From Syntrophobacteraceae bacterium (lineage in GTDB: Bacteria; Desulfobacterota; Syntrophobacteria; Syntrophobacterales; Syntrophobacteraceae), in the NCBI GenBank assembly GCA_003165235.1, contig PLSV01000171.1, forward strand, positions 1 to 41,097: a stretch of 41,097 nt of DNA. Direction: 5' to 3'. Below, piece by piece: positions 8,398 through 15,925 of the stretch (positions are counted from its first letter, which is position 1; each line of letters starts with the position of its first letter). The translations under genes and the position numbers were made by a program. The notes below the pieces were generated by a model. It saw only the letters and a list, made by a program, of their open reading frames with translations, did not search any database and was not told the DNA's origin.

Positions 8398-8969
8398 TCT
8401 ATTTCCCCGATTAAGACCTCACTTGAAGATGAACATGCCCGGCAAGCGCCTTGTCTGCCCGAGGTTTGGTTGAATACGGGGTAAAAACACGGTTGCGCGC
8501 AAATACACCGCTCAACCTACCAATCAAAATAAGTCGGAACTTTCCTTCATCAATATTGGCCGGACCGCAGAAAGCTACTTTCGGCGTGGAGATAACTCAT
8601 TCCGAGTTGATCAAATTTTCTTTTCTTTCGCCAAGGAGTCATGATTATTCCCGAATTCAGAAAACCTGGGCCGTTGGCAGGAATTGTCTTGCTTTTTCCA
8701 TCGTGTTTTATGAGAATCCAATGGTCTGGTCGACATGACCAACCAGGGGCTGGTGTATATCGATCCGGTGGCGAACCAGGCTGGTTTCCATCTGGAAACG
8801 GTTCTTTTCCAATTGGAAACCCGGTTCTTATCCGGGCTTCCTGATCGACACGAAACTAAAATCGCTGCAGAGTCATTTGGGAACTGATCGAGGGCGGCGC
8901 CCTTCGGCAGAATCGGAGAAGGATTTGCTCCTTCCTGTATAACCGCTCCAACCGGCGTCAGGAGAAAAC
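8398..8969. other. Divergent intergenic region between fadI and remA (572 nt)
   Basis: No credible coding frame or RNA gene was seen. It holds the paired palindromes at 8784-8830 and a small inverted repeat, AACTC-ATTCC-GAGTT, near 8593-8607 on the fadI side. The latter could be an operator for a beta-oxidation regulator, but that is speculative. The remA ribosome-binding site (AGGAGA) closes the region. Confidence 0.5.
8784..8830. repeat. Two tandem palindromic units of the TTTCCA/TGGAAA type
   Basis: Unit 1 is GTTTCCATCTGGAAAC (8784-8799) and unit 2 centres on the perfect palindrome TTTCCAATTGGAAA (8806-8819). Each is followed by a C-rich GGTTCTT tail, making a direct repeat of 22-24 bp whose core is itself an inverted repeat. 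Related single motifs occur at 3938-3957 and 41065-41081, always outside genes. Confidence 0.55.
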
Positions 8970-9248
8970 ATGGAAGTGAAACTGCTCAACATCGGTTTTG
9001 GCAACACAGTCATCGCTAATCGCGTCGTGGCGATCGTATCGCCTGCGTCCGCCCCCATGAAAAGGCTAAAAGAAGACGCAAGGCAGGGAAACAAATTGAT
9101 AGACGCGACCATGGGCCGTCGCACCCGCTCAATAATTGTCACCGACAGCGACCACGTAATCCTGTCCGGCGTTCAGGCCGAAACCATTGCCCAAAGGCTT
9201 CTTCTGGATGGAAACTCCAAAGAGGCCAACTTGGTGAAGCAGCTTTAG
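8970..9248 (+). CDS. remA: RemA/DUF370 family regulator
   Basis: A 92-residue protein with a good ribosome site (AGGAGA, 6 nt spacing). It matches the DUF370/RemA family along its whole length: [45 protein letters not shown]. In Bacillus, RemA is an oligomeric DNA-binding activator of biofilm matrix genes. In most other phyla the gene is found directly before gmk, as here (25 nt gap), and its role is not established. It should be cotranscribed with gmk and rlmB. Confidence 0.88.
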   Translation: MEVKLLNIGFGNTVIANRVVAIVSPASAPMKRLKEDARQGNKLIDATMGRRTRSIIVTDSDHVILSGVQAETIAQRLLLDGNSKEANLVKQL

Positions 9249-9273
9249 AATCCCGATACCTTGGGACAGGTCT

Positions 9274-9909
9274 ATGCCCCCTCCAGCCACTACCGGGCAG
9301 CTCTTCATTGTATCGGCCCCTTCCGGAGTCGGAAAATCTACTATCATCCGGAGAGTAATTGCCTCTTGTCCAAAGCTGAAGTTTTCTGTCTCCTCTACCA
9401 CACGTCCGATCCGCTCAGGTGAAGTTGCCGGACATGATTATCATTTCCTGTCCATGGAGGAATTTCTGCGCGGAATAAGCGCGGGGCGCTTCCTTGAGTG
9501 GGCTGAGGTCCACGGCCATCTCTACGGAACAGACCGGCGCCTTGTCGACAAATGGCTTAAAGCCGGAGACGATGTGCTCCTGGACATAGATGTTCAGGGG
9601 GCCCGCTTTGTCCGTTGCGCCTATCCGGCCGCGAAAACCATCTTTATTCTACCTCCTTCGATGCATGTGCTCGAGGAACGCCTCCACAATCGGGCGACCG
9701 AGACCGAGGAGCAACTCGCCATCCGGGTTGCCGCCGCCCGGCGCGAGCTTCTGGAATCGCCATGGTATGACTACATCATCATCAATGACAACTTGCAGGA
9801 GGCGGTCGAGGACCTGAATGCGATCCTTCGGGCGGGCCGATCCGGCCGGGTAGTCCGGGCAGCCGGGCTGAAGAACTTTCTGATGTCGCTTTCAAATCCC
9901 GATTCTTAA
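9274..9909 (+). CDS. gmk: Guanylate kinase
   Basis: A 211-residue protein of the standard size. The P-loop SAPSGVGKST lies at residues 14-23; FSVSSTTRPIRSGE and GHDYHFLSMEEF form the GMP-binding part. It phosphorylates GMP to GDP with ATP in the cytoplasm, an essential step in nucleotide supply. The ribosome site is weak. Position between remA and rlmB suggests a housekeeping operon. Confidence 0.95.
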   Translation: MPPPATTGQLFIVSAPSGVGKSTIIRRVIASCPKLKFSVSSTTRPIRSGEVAGHDYHFLSMEEFLRGISAGRFLEWAEVHGHLYGTDRRLVDKWLKAGDDVLLDIDVQGARFVRCAYPAAKTIFILPPSMHVLEERLHNRATETEEQLAIRVAAARRELLESPWYDYIIINDNLQEAVEDLNAILRAGRSGRVVRAAGLKNFLMSLSNPDS

Positions 9910-9918
9910 ACTTTTTCA

Positions 9919-10686
9919 ATGAAAAAGATTCATTCCTCTGAGCGCGAAATCTGGATTTCAGGCGCAAATCCCGTAAGGGAAGCCCTGCGTGCGGAGAAAA
10001 TTGCCGCAGGCGAGCTTGTGATTTCCCGAAGCGATTCAAGAGGGCAGGAGATCGAGGGACTTGCACTAAAACGAGGGGTACCCGTGACCCGAAGCGTCCG
10101 TGAGCGCGTAACGCAACTGGCGGGCCACGCACACCACCAGGGAGTGGCCCTCAGGATAGCAGAGTTCCCCTACACCGAACTTGAGACCCTGCTCGAAAAA
10201 CCTCTTGCCGACCGGGAACCGCTTCTTGTCCTGGACAGCATACAGGACCCGCAGAACCTTGGGGCAATGCTCAGGAGCGCCTGCTTTCTGGGCGCCAGGG
10301 GGGTAATAATCCCTAAAGACCGATCGGCGAGTGTGAGCGCCACCGTGATAAAAATTGCGGTTGGAGCTACCGTTTATGTTCCTGTAGCGCGGGTTACCAA
10401 TTTGGCCAGGGCGCTCAAACAGCTCAAATCGGCCGGCTACTGGGTGGCGGGCCTCGAAGTTAAGGGAAGCAAAAGGTCCTATGAGGCGGATTTTACCGTT
10501 CCGCTCTGCCTGGTGATTGGAAACGAGCAAAAGGGATTACGTCCCTTGATTAGAAGCGAATGTGACCTGTTGGTTCAAATTCCACCCGCCGGCCCCCTGG
10601 ATTCTCTCAATGCCGCATCCGCCGCAACCGTTGTCCTCTATGAAGTCCTGCGCCAGAGACTTATACTGGGGAACCACGGAAGATAA
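9919..10686 (+). CDS. rlmB: 23S rRNA 2'-O-ribose methyltransferase (RlmB/TrmH, SpoU family)
   Basis: A 255-residue protein. An N-terminal substrate-binding domain (WISGANPVREALRAEKIAAG) is followed by a knotted SPOUT domain. The three SpoU motifs are present: LDSIQDPQNLGAMLRSA, IGNEQKGLRPL and SLNAASAATVVLYE. RlmB methylates the ribose of G2251 in the peptidyl-transferase region of 23S rRNA using SAM. It starts 10 nt after gmk. RlmB is the best fit for an N-terminal-extended member, though the exact target nucleotide cannot be read from sequence. Confidence 0.9.
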   Translation: MKKIHSSEREIWISGANPVREALRAEKIAAGELVISRSDSRGQEIEGLALKRGVPVTRSVRERVTQLAGHAHHQGVALRIAEFPYTELETLLEKPLADREPLLVLDSIQDPQNLGAMLRSACFLGARGVIIPKDRSASVSATVIKIAVGATVYVPVARVTNLARALKQLKSAGYWVAGLEVKGSKRSYEADFTVPLCLVIGNEQKGLRPLIRSECDLLVQIPPAGPLDSLNAASAATVVLYEVLRQRLILGNHGR

Positions 10687-10827
10687 AACCACGATGACCA
10701 TGAAGAACCCCCCGAGCACGGCAGCGGGAGGACAGCATTGAGGTAAAGCGAGTGCAGCGCCCACACGGTCAACCCCACGTAGTTTCGGCTGCGGTTTTAC
10801 ACCCAGCATTAACCTACGTGCTAAATT

Positions 10828-10842
10828 TAACCAATTGGGTTA
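10828..10842 (+). promoter_or_regulatory. Putative MqsA operator upstream of mqsR
   Basis: TAACC-AATTG-GGTTA, a 5-bp inverted repeat 13 nt upstream of the mqsR start and overlapping the likely -10 region (TATTTT). It resembles the AACCT/AGGTT palindromes bound by E. coli MqsA, so autoregulation of the pair is likely. Confidence 0.5.
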
Positions 10843-10854
10843 TTTTATAGACGT

Positions 10855-11151
10855 ATGGAAAAGCTCACGCCTCACTGGAAGCTATCGGTCGTCAAAGGCA
10901 TGATCCAGGCAGGCAGGGTGCGGATAACTCTGTCGGCGCTTGCAGGCGGGGCGGTGTTGGGATTCGATGCGGCCGGCATTTACGGCGTGGTCATGAGGCT
11001 GACGCCGAAGGACTTTTATAAGAGCATGACGACGCACGCCGATAATCGGATCTGGCAAGACGTTTACCGACCTTCAACATCAGCAGGTGAGGCGTATCTG
11101 AAACTGACTGTCGTAGATGAAGTGTTCATCGTGTCTTTTAAGGAGCTATGA
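10855..11151 (+). CDS. mqsR: MqsR toxin (GCU-specific mRNA interferase)
   Basis: A 98-residue protein, the same length as E. coli MqsR and clearly related over its whole length: LTPHWKLSVVKGMIQAG, FYKSMTTHADNRIWQDVYRP and LKLTVVDEVFIVSFKE. The residues that line the active site in the E. coli enzyme (Lys in FYKS, Gln in IWQD, Tyr in EAYLK) are kept. It is a ribosome-independent RNase that cleaves mRNA, mainly at GCU. No clear ribosome site is visible in front of the ATG, so translation may be weak. The toxin comes first and overlaps the antitoxin gene, as in E. coli. Confidence 0.93.
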   Translation: MEKLTPHWKLSVVKGMIQAGRVRITLSALAGGAVLGFDAAGIYGVVMRLTPKDFYKSMTTHADNRIWQDVYRPSTSAGEAYLKLTVVDEVFIVSFKEL

Positions 11152-11555
11152 TCATGAGATGTCCAGTTTGCGGAGTCGCCGAATTGGTGCGCGATACCCG
11201 TGACATGCCTTACATATATAAGGGCGAATCAAAGATCATTTCCATGGTGACGGGTGATTTCTGCTCGGCGTGTGGCGAAGCCGTGCTTGAACAGAGTGAA
11301 GCGGAGCGTATCAGTTCGTTGATGCTGGAGTTCAACAAGCAGGTGAACGCTTCCTTTGTTGATCCCGCATTCATTGCGGCTGTGCGCAAGAAGCTTGCTC
11401 TCGATCAACGAGAAGCCGGCAAGATTTTCGGCGGCGGCGTCAATGCATTTTCACGTTATGAAAACGGCAAGACCAAGCCGCCTCTGGCGCTGGTGAAACT
11501 GCTCAAGCTGCTTGATCGTCACCCGGACCTTCTAGCGGAAATCAGATCGACTTAG
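11148..11555 (+). CDS. mqsA: MqsA antitoxin and autorepressor
   Basis: A 135-residue protein. It starts in an ATGA overlap with the end of mqsR; a second ATG at 11154 gives MRCPVCG, which matches the family better. The N-terminal zinc domain has CPVC and CSAC, which bind the structural zinc and cover the toxin. The C-terminal XRE-type helix-turn-helix contains IFGGGVNAFSRYENGKTKP, almost identical to E. coli MqsA. It neutralises MqsR and represses its own promoter, probably through the palindrome at 10828. The pair sits between housekeeping genes of opposite orientation, consistent with insertion of an accessory module. Confidence 0.93.
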   Translation: MIMRCPVCGVAELVRDTRDMPYIYKGESKIISMVTGDFCSACGEAVLEQSEAERISSLMLEFNKQVNASFVDPAFIAAVRKKLALDQREAGKIFGGGVNAFSRYENGKTKPPLALVKLLKLLDRHPDLLAEIRST

Positions 11556-11727
11556 CGTACGATTTTTTCCTTTTCGTGAGGAACCGTGCCTCCCACTCCC
11601 CCTCCACCTGGCCGAGCCTCAAGATCCTGGGGGGTACGGGTATCTTTAAAATGAAAAAGATTTCCCCCGCGCAGTTTGGGGTTATTAGACGCTCAATGAA
11701 CGCAACTTGGTATAAAGCCTTCACTCT

Positions 11728-12450
11728 TCATTCTTCTTTGTGCCGGCTTCCAAAAAGGGCCGTCCCGATTCGCACAAGCGTAGCTCCCTCCTCTATGGCC
11801 ACCTCAAAATCGCCGCTCATGCCCATTGAAAGCTCGGTCAGCCTTTCGGGGCGGGGGGACGTGCGCCTGAGCGAATCCATGAATGCGCGCATCTGCCTGA
11901 AGTAAGGTCTCGCCCGTTCCGGCTGGTCGAAAAAGGGCGGCAGGGCCATCAATCCTCGTACATCCAGCCAGTCAAAACCCGACACAAGTTTGAAGAAAGA
12001 ATTCAGCTCGTCGGGCCGTATGCCGCTCTTGGTCTCTTCGCCCCCAATATTTACCTGGATCAGGACCGCAACCTTTCTGCCCGCAATCTCGGCCCTGCGG
12101 TCAAGCTCGATTGCAAGGGCCTCGCGGTCCAGCGTTTCAATCCAGTCGCAGCACTCGACGGCCGTCTTCGCCTTGTTTGTCTGCAAGCGCCCGATGCAGT
12201 GCCAGGAAACCGGAAGCCCCGCCAGCGCCTCCCTCTTTCTCTTCGCCTCCTGGATGTAATTCTCGCCGAGAATATCTATTCCAGCTTCTATTCCCTCGCG
12301 GATTCTCTCAATAGGGACCGTCTTGGTCACGCCGACCAGCTTCACCCCTTCGGGGTCGCGGCCCGCACGTGCGCACGCGGCCTTGATCCGCTCCCGGATG
12401 GCTGCCAGATTGCCGGCAACCTCTGTTCTCACCTCAGCAATTCTTCCCAC
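11728..12450 (-). CDS. yggS: PLP homeostasis protein (YggS/PROSC family)
   Basis: A 240-residue protein with a GTG start at 12450 behind a strong GGAGG site (6 nt). Its first base is the last base of the TAG that ends the thiS remnant, so the two are translationally coupled. The protein is a single-domain alanine-racemase-type TIM barrel: Lys43 in KLVGVTKTV binds PLP, and ILGENYIQEA, WHCIGRLQTNK, LIQVNIGGEETKSG and LSMGMSGDFEVAI are family motifs. It buffers free PLP and affects amino-acid and vitamin B6 metabolism; no enzymatic reaction is known. By position it is the only intact gene downstream of a TPP riboswitch, which is unusual. Confidence 0.93.
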   Translation of the reverse strand: MGRIAEVRTEVAGNLAAIRERIKAACARAGRDPEGVKLVGVTKTVPIERIREGIEAGIDILGENYIQEAKRKREALAGLPVSWHCIGRLQTNKAKTAVECCDWIETLDREALAIELDRRAEIAGRKVAVLIQVNIGGEETKSGIRPDELNSFFKLVSGFDWLDVRGLMALPPFFDQPERARPYFRQMRAFMDSLRRTSPRPERLTELSMGMSGDFEVAIEEGATLVRIGTALFGSRHKEE

Positions 12451-12605
12451 TAACCCCCTCCAACCAGCCTGACTATCTCAAATGCGTCTCCCGATTCGAC
12501 GGGTTCACTTTCCATCAGGCTTCGGGGAACGATTCTTTTGATTTTGCTTTCGTCCGATAAACTAAAAAGACCGTACCCCCACGGCAGGGAGACGGTCCTG
12601 TGCAC
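12450..12605 (-). pseudogene. Truncated thiS (sulfur carrier), C-terminal half only
   Basis: A minus-strand frame ends in KIKRIVPRSLMESEPV and then GDAFEIVRLVGGG, followed by TAG. This matches the second half of ThiS, where VPRS, the GD turn and the C-terminal Gly-Gly (thiocarboxylated for thiazole synthesis) are typical. The first half, about 30 residues with the start of the ubiquitin-like fold, is missing. Reading upstream, the frame passes straight into the terminator stem. A GTG at 12605, 9 nt after AAAGG, would open a 51-codon frame, but the first 20 residues would be encoded by the terminator. It is therefore most likely a deletion remnant that still serves to couple yggS. It is absent from ordinary ORF lists because it lacks an ATG. 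Confidence 0.6.
12562..12597 (-). terminator. Intrinsic terminator, expression platform of the TPP riboswitch
   Basis: On the minus strand GACCGT...ACGGTC pairs as an outer 6-bp stem, with TCCC/GGGG pairing inside, followed by TTTTTAGTTT. It lies about 30 nt after the aptamer and before the thiS remnant, the classic arrangement for TPP-dependent transcription termination. Confidence 0.75.
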
Positions 12606-12625
12606 AGCTATCAACCTTTTTCACA

Positions 12626-12711
12626 AGCCATTTTCCTGCGCTGGCATTGCCCAGATCAGGTGTATCGAGGGCTTTTCTCAGCCCGGCTCTAGACGGGCGC
12701 CCCTAACGGCT
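12626..12711 (-). promoter_or_regulatory. TPP riboswitch (THI element) aptamer
   Basis: The minus strand contains, in order, the conserved parts of the thiamine pyrophosphate aptamer: AGGGGCGCC, GGGCTGAGA, ACCTGATCTGGG and AATGCCAGCGCAGGAA. The closing P1 helix pairs AGCCGTT (12711-12705) with AATGGCT (12632-12626) with one G-U pair. A promoter ends 14 nt upstream and a terminator follows. Such elements shut off thiamine biosynthesis or transport genes when TPP binds. Here the downstream genes are a truncated thiS and yggS. Confidence 0.93.
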
Positions 12712-12724
12712 GTCAGCCAAAAAA

Positions 12725-12753
12725 ATCTTAATGCGAGTCTGCAATATTGTCAA
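12725..12753 (-). promoter_or_regulatory. Sigma-70 promoter of the riboswitch transcript
   Basis: On the minus strand: exact TTGACA (12753-12748), a 17-bp spacer, TAAGAT (12730-12725). The start would fall near 12718, a few bases before the aptamer. The riboswitch therefore has its own promoter and does not depend on read-through from the thiolase remnant. Confidence 0.75.
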
Positions 12754-12782
12754 ACAACATCTCGATCTGCACCATATTTGAA

Positions 12783-14047
12783 TCAGGATGCACCTTCCAA
12801 GACGATGGCCACTCCCTGGCCTCCGCCCCCGCAGATTGTCTCGAGCCCGAAAGTTGCGCCCCGCCGTCGCATTTCATTCACAAGGGTCACCATTCGCATT
12901 GTGCCGGTAGCGCCAATCGGGTGCCCAAGCGAAATTTCCGAACCATTGACGTTTACCTTGAGATCACGTTCCCGCTCGGTAAGGCCCATGATCTTGGCTC
13001 GGCAAGCATCTGAGCGGCAAACACCTCCTGAATCTAGATCAGCGCGCAATCGTCCAATGCCAGGCCTGCTTTGAGAAGAGCCTTATCGACCGCCGTTTTG
13101 ACGGCCGGGTAGGTCAAGGTTGGATCGCAGGCCGCATTGCCGCCCGCTATGAATCGGGCAAGGGGTTTAATTCCCATTTCGCGGGCCAGACTCTCAGAGG
13201 CAAGCACGACTGCCGCTGCTCCGTCGTTTTCCGAAGAAGAATTCCCGGCCGTGCATATGCCGCCGGGATAGACTGCTTTGAGCCTAGCCAGTCTCTCGAT
13301 GCTGGCGCCCGGGCGAGGGGTTTCGTCTTCGATGAAAAAGCCCTTCCGGCCTTTTTCCAGTGAGATCGGGACCGGGACGATTTCTTCCGCGAACTTACCC
13401 TGCTTAACGGCGGCGCAGGCCCGCTGATGACTTCTGAGTGCCCACTCGTCGGCAGACTGCCTGGTAATGCCCTCTGCTTTTGCCGCAGCTTCCGCCCACG
13501 TCATCATCGAATCGAGCTCGTCGTAGCGTTCGACCGGCTGAGACATCACGCGGGCGCGCTGAATGCGGTCGAAAAAGGGGAGCCCCCACATCGGAAGCGC
13601 TCCATGGCCCCGTGGCATGAAGCCCCATTTTTGGTCCATGCGGCCTCCCAATCCCCACCGGATATCCCCCGGCAGGTAGAGCTCGGCCTGGCTCATCGAT
13701 TCCAGGCCGCCGGCTGCAACTACCCTGGCGTTACCCGTCTGGATTTTGAGTGCGGCGAAAATGATGCTGTCAACGCCCGAGCAACAGCGCCGATCAATGG
13801 TAACGGCGGGAACCGCTTCAGGCCAACCCGCAGCCAGGACGGCGAACCTTGCGGCATTGGCGCATTCTCCATTCTGGTAGGATTGGCCCATAACGACCTC
13901 TTCCACCTGGGCGGGTTGAATGCCGGCCCGCTTGACGGCCTCATTGAGGACCAAAGCTCCGAGTTCATAGACCGGGACGGCTTTGAGACTTCCTCCGAAG
14001 GCGCCAATAGGCGTGCGCACCCCGGAAAGGATGACTGCTTTTTCCAT
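12783..14047 (-). pseudogene. Decayed acetyl-CoA acetyltransferase (thiolase), one nonsense codon and one frameshift
   Basis: From ATG at 14047 (GGAGG 8 nt upstream) the frame encodes a thiolase with the nucleophilic cysteine in DRRCCSGVDS, but ends at TAG (13036-13034) right after LDDCALI. The family has Glu there (LIEINEAFAAQ), so a GAG-to-TAG change fits. Translation past the stop gives [12 protein letters not shown] and then leaves register. [28 protein letters not shown] and the end [15 protein letters not shown] continue in another frame from about 13005. The total of 1265 nt is one short of 422 codons, consistent with a 1-nt deletion. Two lesions about 35 nt apart remove the His and C-terminal Cys active-site regions. 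The intact fadI lies 4 kb away. Confidence 0.85.
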
Positions 14048-14216
14048 TATCTCGCCCTCCATCAGCGGCGGGCGGCGAGGCGCCGCAGCCGGGATTATCG
14101 CTCGGGAGCGCGCCGCCGGCCCCGGATCGGGTCCGGGGGGTTGGCGCGATCGTGCGTCTGAAGTCCCCCTTTTTTAGGGGTGGACTTAGAGGGATTTTTA
14201 AAGCGGTAAGTCTTCT

Positions 14217-15099
14217 CTAAGCGGACTTCTTCTTCATGCTTCCGTCCGGATTGTATTCGTACCAGCCTCTGCCGGTCTTCCTGCCCAGATGTCCCATTTT
14301 TACCTTCAGCCGAAGAATGGCCGGCGGGTAGAAAGAAGAATCTCTTGTTTCCTCATAGATTGACATCAGGGCGCCATAGGTCACGTCCAGGCCTACCATG
14401 TCGCCGATTTCAAAAGGCCCCATCTTCCTTCCGGAGGCCAGCCGCAGCCCTTTGTCGATATCTTCCACGGTGGTCACCCCATCCTCGACCAGGCGCATCG
14501 CCTCGATATTGGCCCTGTAATTAATGCGATTGATGACGAAACCCGGAATATCACGCTTAACCAGTATAGGCTCCTTTCCGACCTGCCTGACGAAAGCTGC
14601 GCCTGAAGCAAAGGTCTCTTCGCTGGTGTGCGTTCCTCTTATCACTTCCGCTGCAGCCATCATCGGCACAGGAGAAAAGAAATGGATGCCCAGCACCTTG
14701 TCGGCGCGCCGCGTCTCTGCCGCCAGGCAGGAAATGGAAATTGCGCTTGTGTTGCTCGCAAGGATTGCGCCGGGGTTTGCCGCACTGTCCAGCTTGCGGA
14801 AAATCTCGCGTTTCAGGTCCAGGTTTTCAAAAACTGCCTCGATAACCAGATCGGCCTCACTTGCAGCTTCCATACTGCCCGACGTGCCGATGCGCGACGT
14901 GATCGCCTCCGCCGGGCCAGCCACAGATCCCTTTTCCACAAGCTTGCCGACTGACCACGATATGCTTTTCAGGGCCTTTTCGACAGCTTCGGGTTTCTCG
15001 TCGTGCAGGGCCACACTCAGCCCTGCCTGGGCGCATACCTGTGCTATGGCCGCTGCCCATCAGTCCGCTTCCAACTATGAACACCCTGGCGATGCTCAT
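14217..15099 (-). pseudogene. 3-hydroxyacyl-CoA dehydrogenase with a +1 frameshift in the NAD-binding motif
   Basis: The start MSIARVFIVGSGLMGSG (ATG at 15099, ribosome site AGGAAAGGA) is in one frame. The rest, IAQVCAQAGLSVALHDEKP onward, including the catalytic motif LGIHFFSPVPMM, SNTSAIS and KTGRGWYEYNP, is in another. Removing one C of the GGCC at 15048-15051 joins the two exactly inside the GxGxxG dinucleotide-binding loop. The length of 883 nt (294 codons plus one) agrees with a 1-nt insertion. As written, a product starting at an internal codon would lack the Rossmann loop and could not bind NAD. It lies 169 nt upstream of the broken thiolase on the same strand, so the two probably formed one operon. 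A sequencing error is possible for this single lesion. Confidence 0.8.
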
Positions 15100-15251
15100 C
15101 ACGTTCCTTTCCTGTTTATAGCACTTCAATCGCGCCCTCAATCCCCGGCAGCGCTCCCCGGGGCGATAACGCATCGATCTGCTCGCCGGGATCCCTCAGG
15201 ATCAAACGCTGTGGATGGACTTCGAACAAAATCCCGTCCGAAACTCGCAAA

Positions 15252-15713
15252 TCATTCCTCCTCAATCTTCCTCAGCGCCTCCTCGTGCGCGCTGCGTACA
15301 GCAGCCCTGGCAAAAAGCTCTTCATACTTTCTCCTGATAAATTTTGCTGCAAAGCCGGGATTTTTCATGTATTTGAGACTTGAGCGAATAAATTCATCCA
15401 TCATCTCTTGTAAGGTCTTTTCGACCTCCTTTAGGACTACGAAGTTCCGTATCTTAACTGTCTGGAACTCAACCGGGTCGGGGCCGGCAAGCGATATTAA
15501 CCGGCGAAGCGCCCCTGAGGGGTCGGGGTAGTTGCTGAAATGGTCCTCGGTCGGTTCCACAGCCGCCCGAATCAGCAGTCGGACCTGGCAGCGCCCGGCG
15601 ACAGGCGGGCTGGACCGGCCGATGAAATAGACAATCAGGCCGTTTTCGAGATTCAGGTGGTCAAGAGTGCGCTCTTGAGGCTCCCTTCGTTCAAGCTCCT
15701 GATATTCCGGCAT
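15252..15713 (-). CDS. Conserved hypothetical protein
   Basis: A 153-residue soluble protein with no signal peptide, membrane segment or cysteine motif. The N-terminal half contains LENGLIVYFIGRSSPPVAG followed by a beta-rich stretch, and the C-terminal half is charged and helical (about 95-153). From memory it resembles small uncharacterised proteins of Geobacter and relatives that share an LxNGLxxxxxDxSRxxAGDRW-like segment; no function is known. The ATG at 15713 follows AAGGGG by 7 nt. It is the first gene of the minus-strand run that leads into the two pseudogenes. Confidence 0.6.
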   Translation of the reverse strand: MPEYQELERREPQERTLDHLNLENGLIVYFIGRSSPPVAGRCQVRLLIRAAVEPTEDHFSNYPDPSGALRRLISLAGPDPVEFQTVKIRNFVVLKEVEKTLQEMMDEFIRSSLKYMKNPGFAAKFIRRKYEELFARAAVRSAHEEALRKIEEE

Positions 15714-15757
15714 CGGCTGCCCCTTTCAAAAGTAGAACAAGGAAAACGTTCCGTGCA

Positions 15758-15786
15758 TTGACAACCTTATAAGCATAAACCATAAC
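15758..15786 (+). promoter_or_regulatory. Sigma-70 promoter for the ferredoxin oxidoreductase gamma/delta genes
   Basis: Exact TTGACA (15758-15763), 17-bp spacer, CATAAC (15781-15786, 4 of 6 matches to TATAAT). The start would be near 15793, with a leader of about 130 nt before the ATG at 15926. Confidence 0.5.
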
Positions 15787-15925
15787 AGGGAAATGTGAGA
15801 CTGGAAATCGGATAGCTACAGGAATCGAATGAGAGAGGTTGACTTGGGGCCGCGAAAAAGCTATTAACCTGCGTCAAAAAAATTACTTGCTTCAGGGAAT
15901 AGAACAAAATGAGGTCGCCGGCAAA

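Noticed and set aside
13034-13036. In-frame TAG in the thiolase as a possible pyrrolysine codon
   Set aside because: The position is a conserved Glu, and a frameshift follows within about 40 nt, so read-through would not restore the protein.
14150-14200. CCCCCTTTTTTAGGGG as a terminator after the dehydrogenase pseudogene
   Set aside because: On the coding (minus) strand the stem is not followed by a T-run, and the short stem has an A-rich loop.
15839-15925. N-terminal extension of the ferredoxin oxidoreductase gamma subunit from a TTG codon
   Set aside because: Family members begin close to the glycine-rich HGRGGQG motif, and the ATG at 15926 has a ribosome site and normal spacing from that motif.
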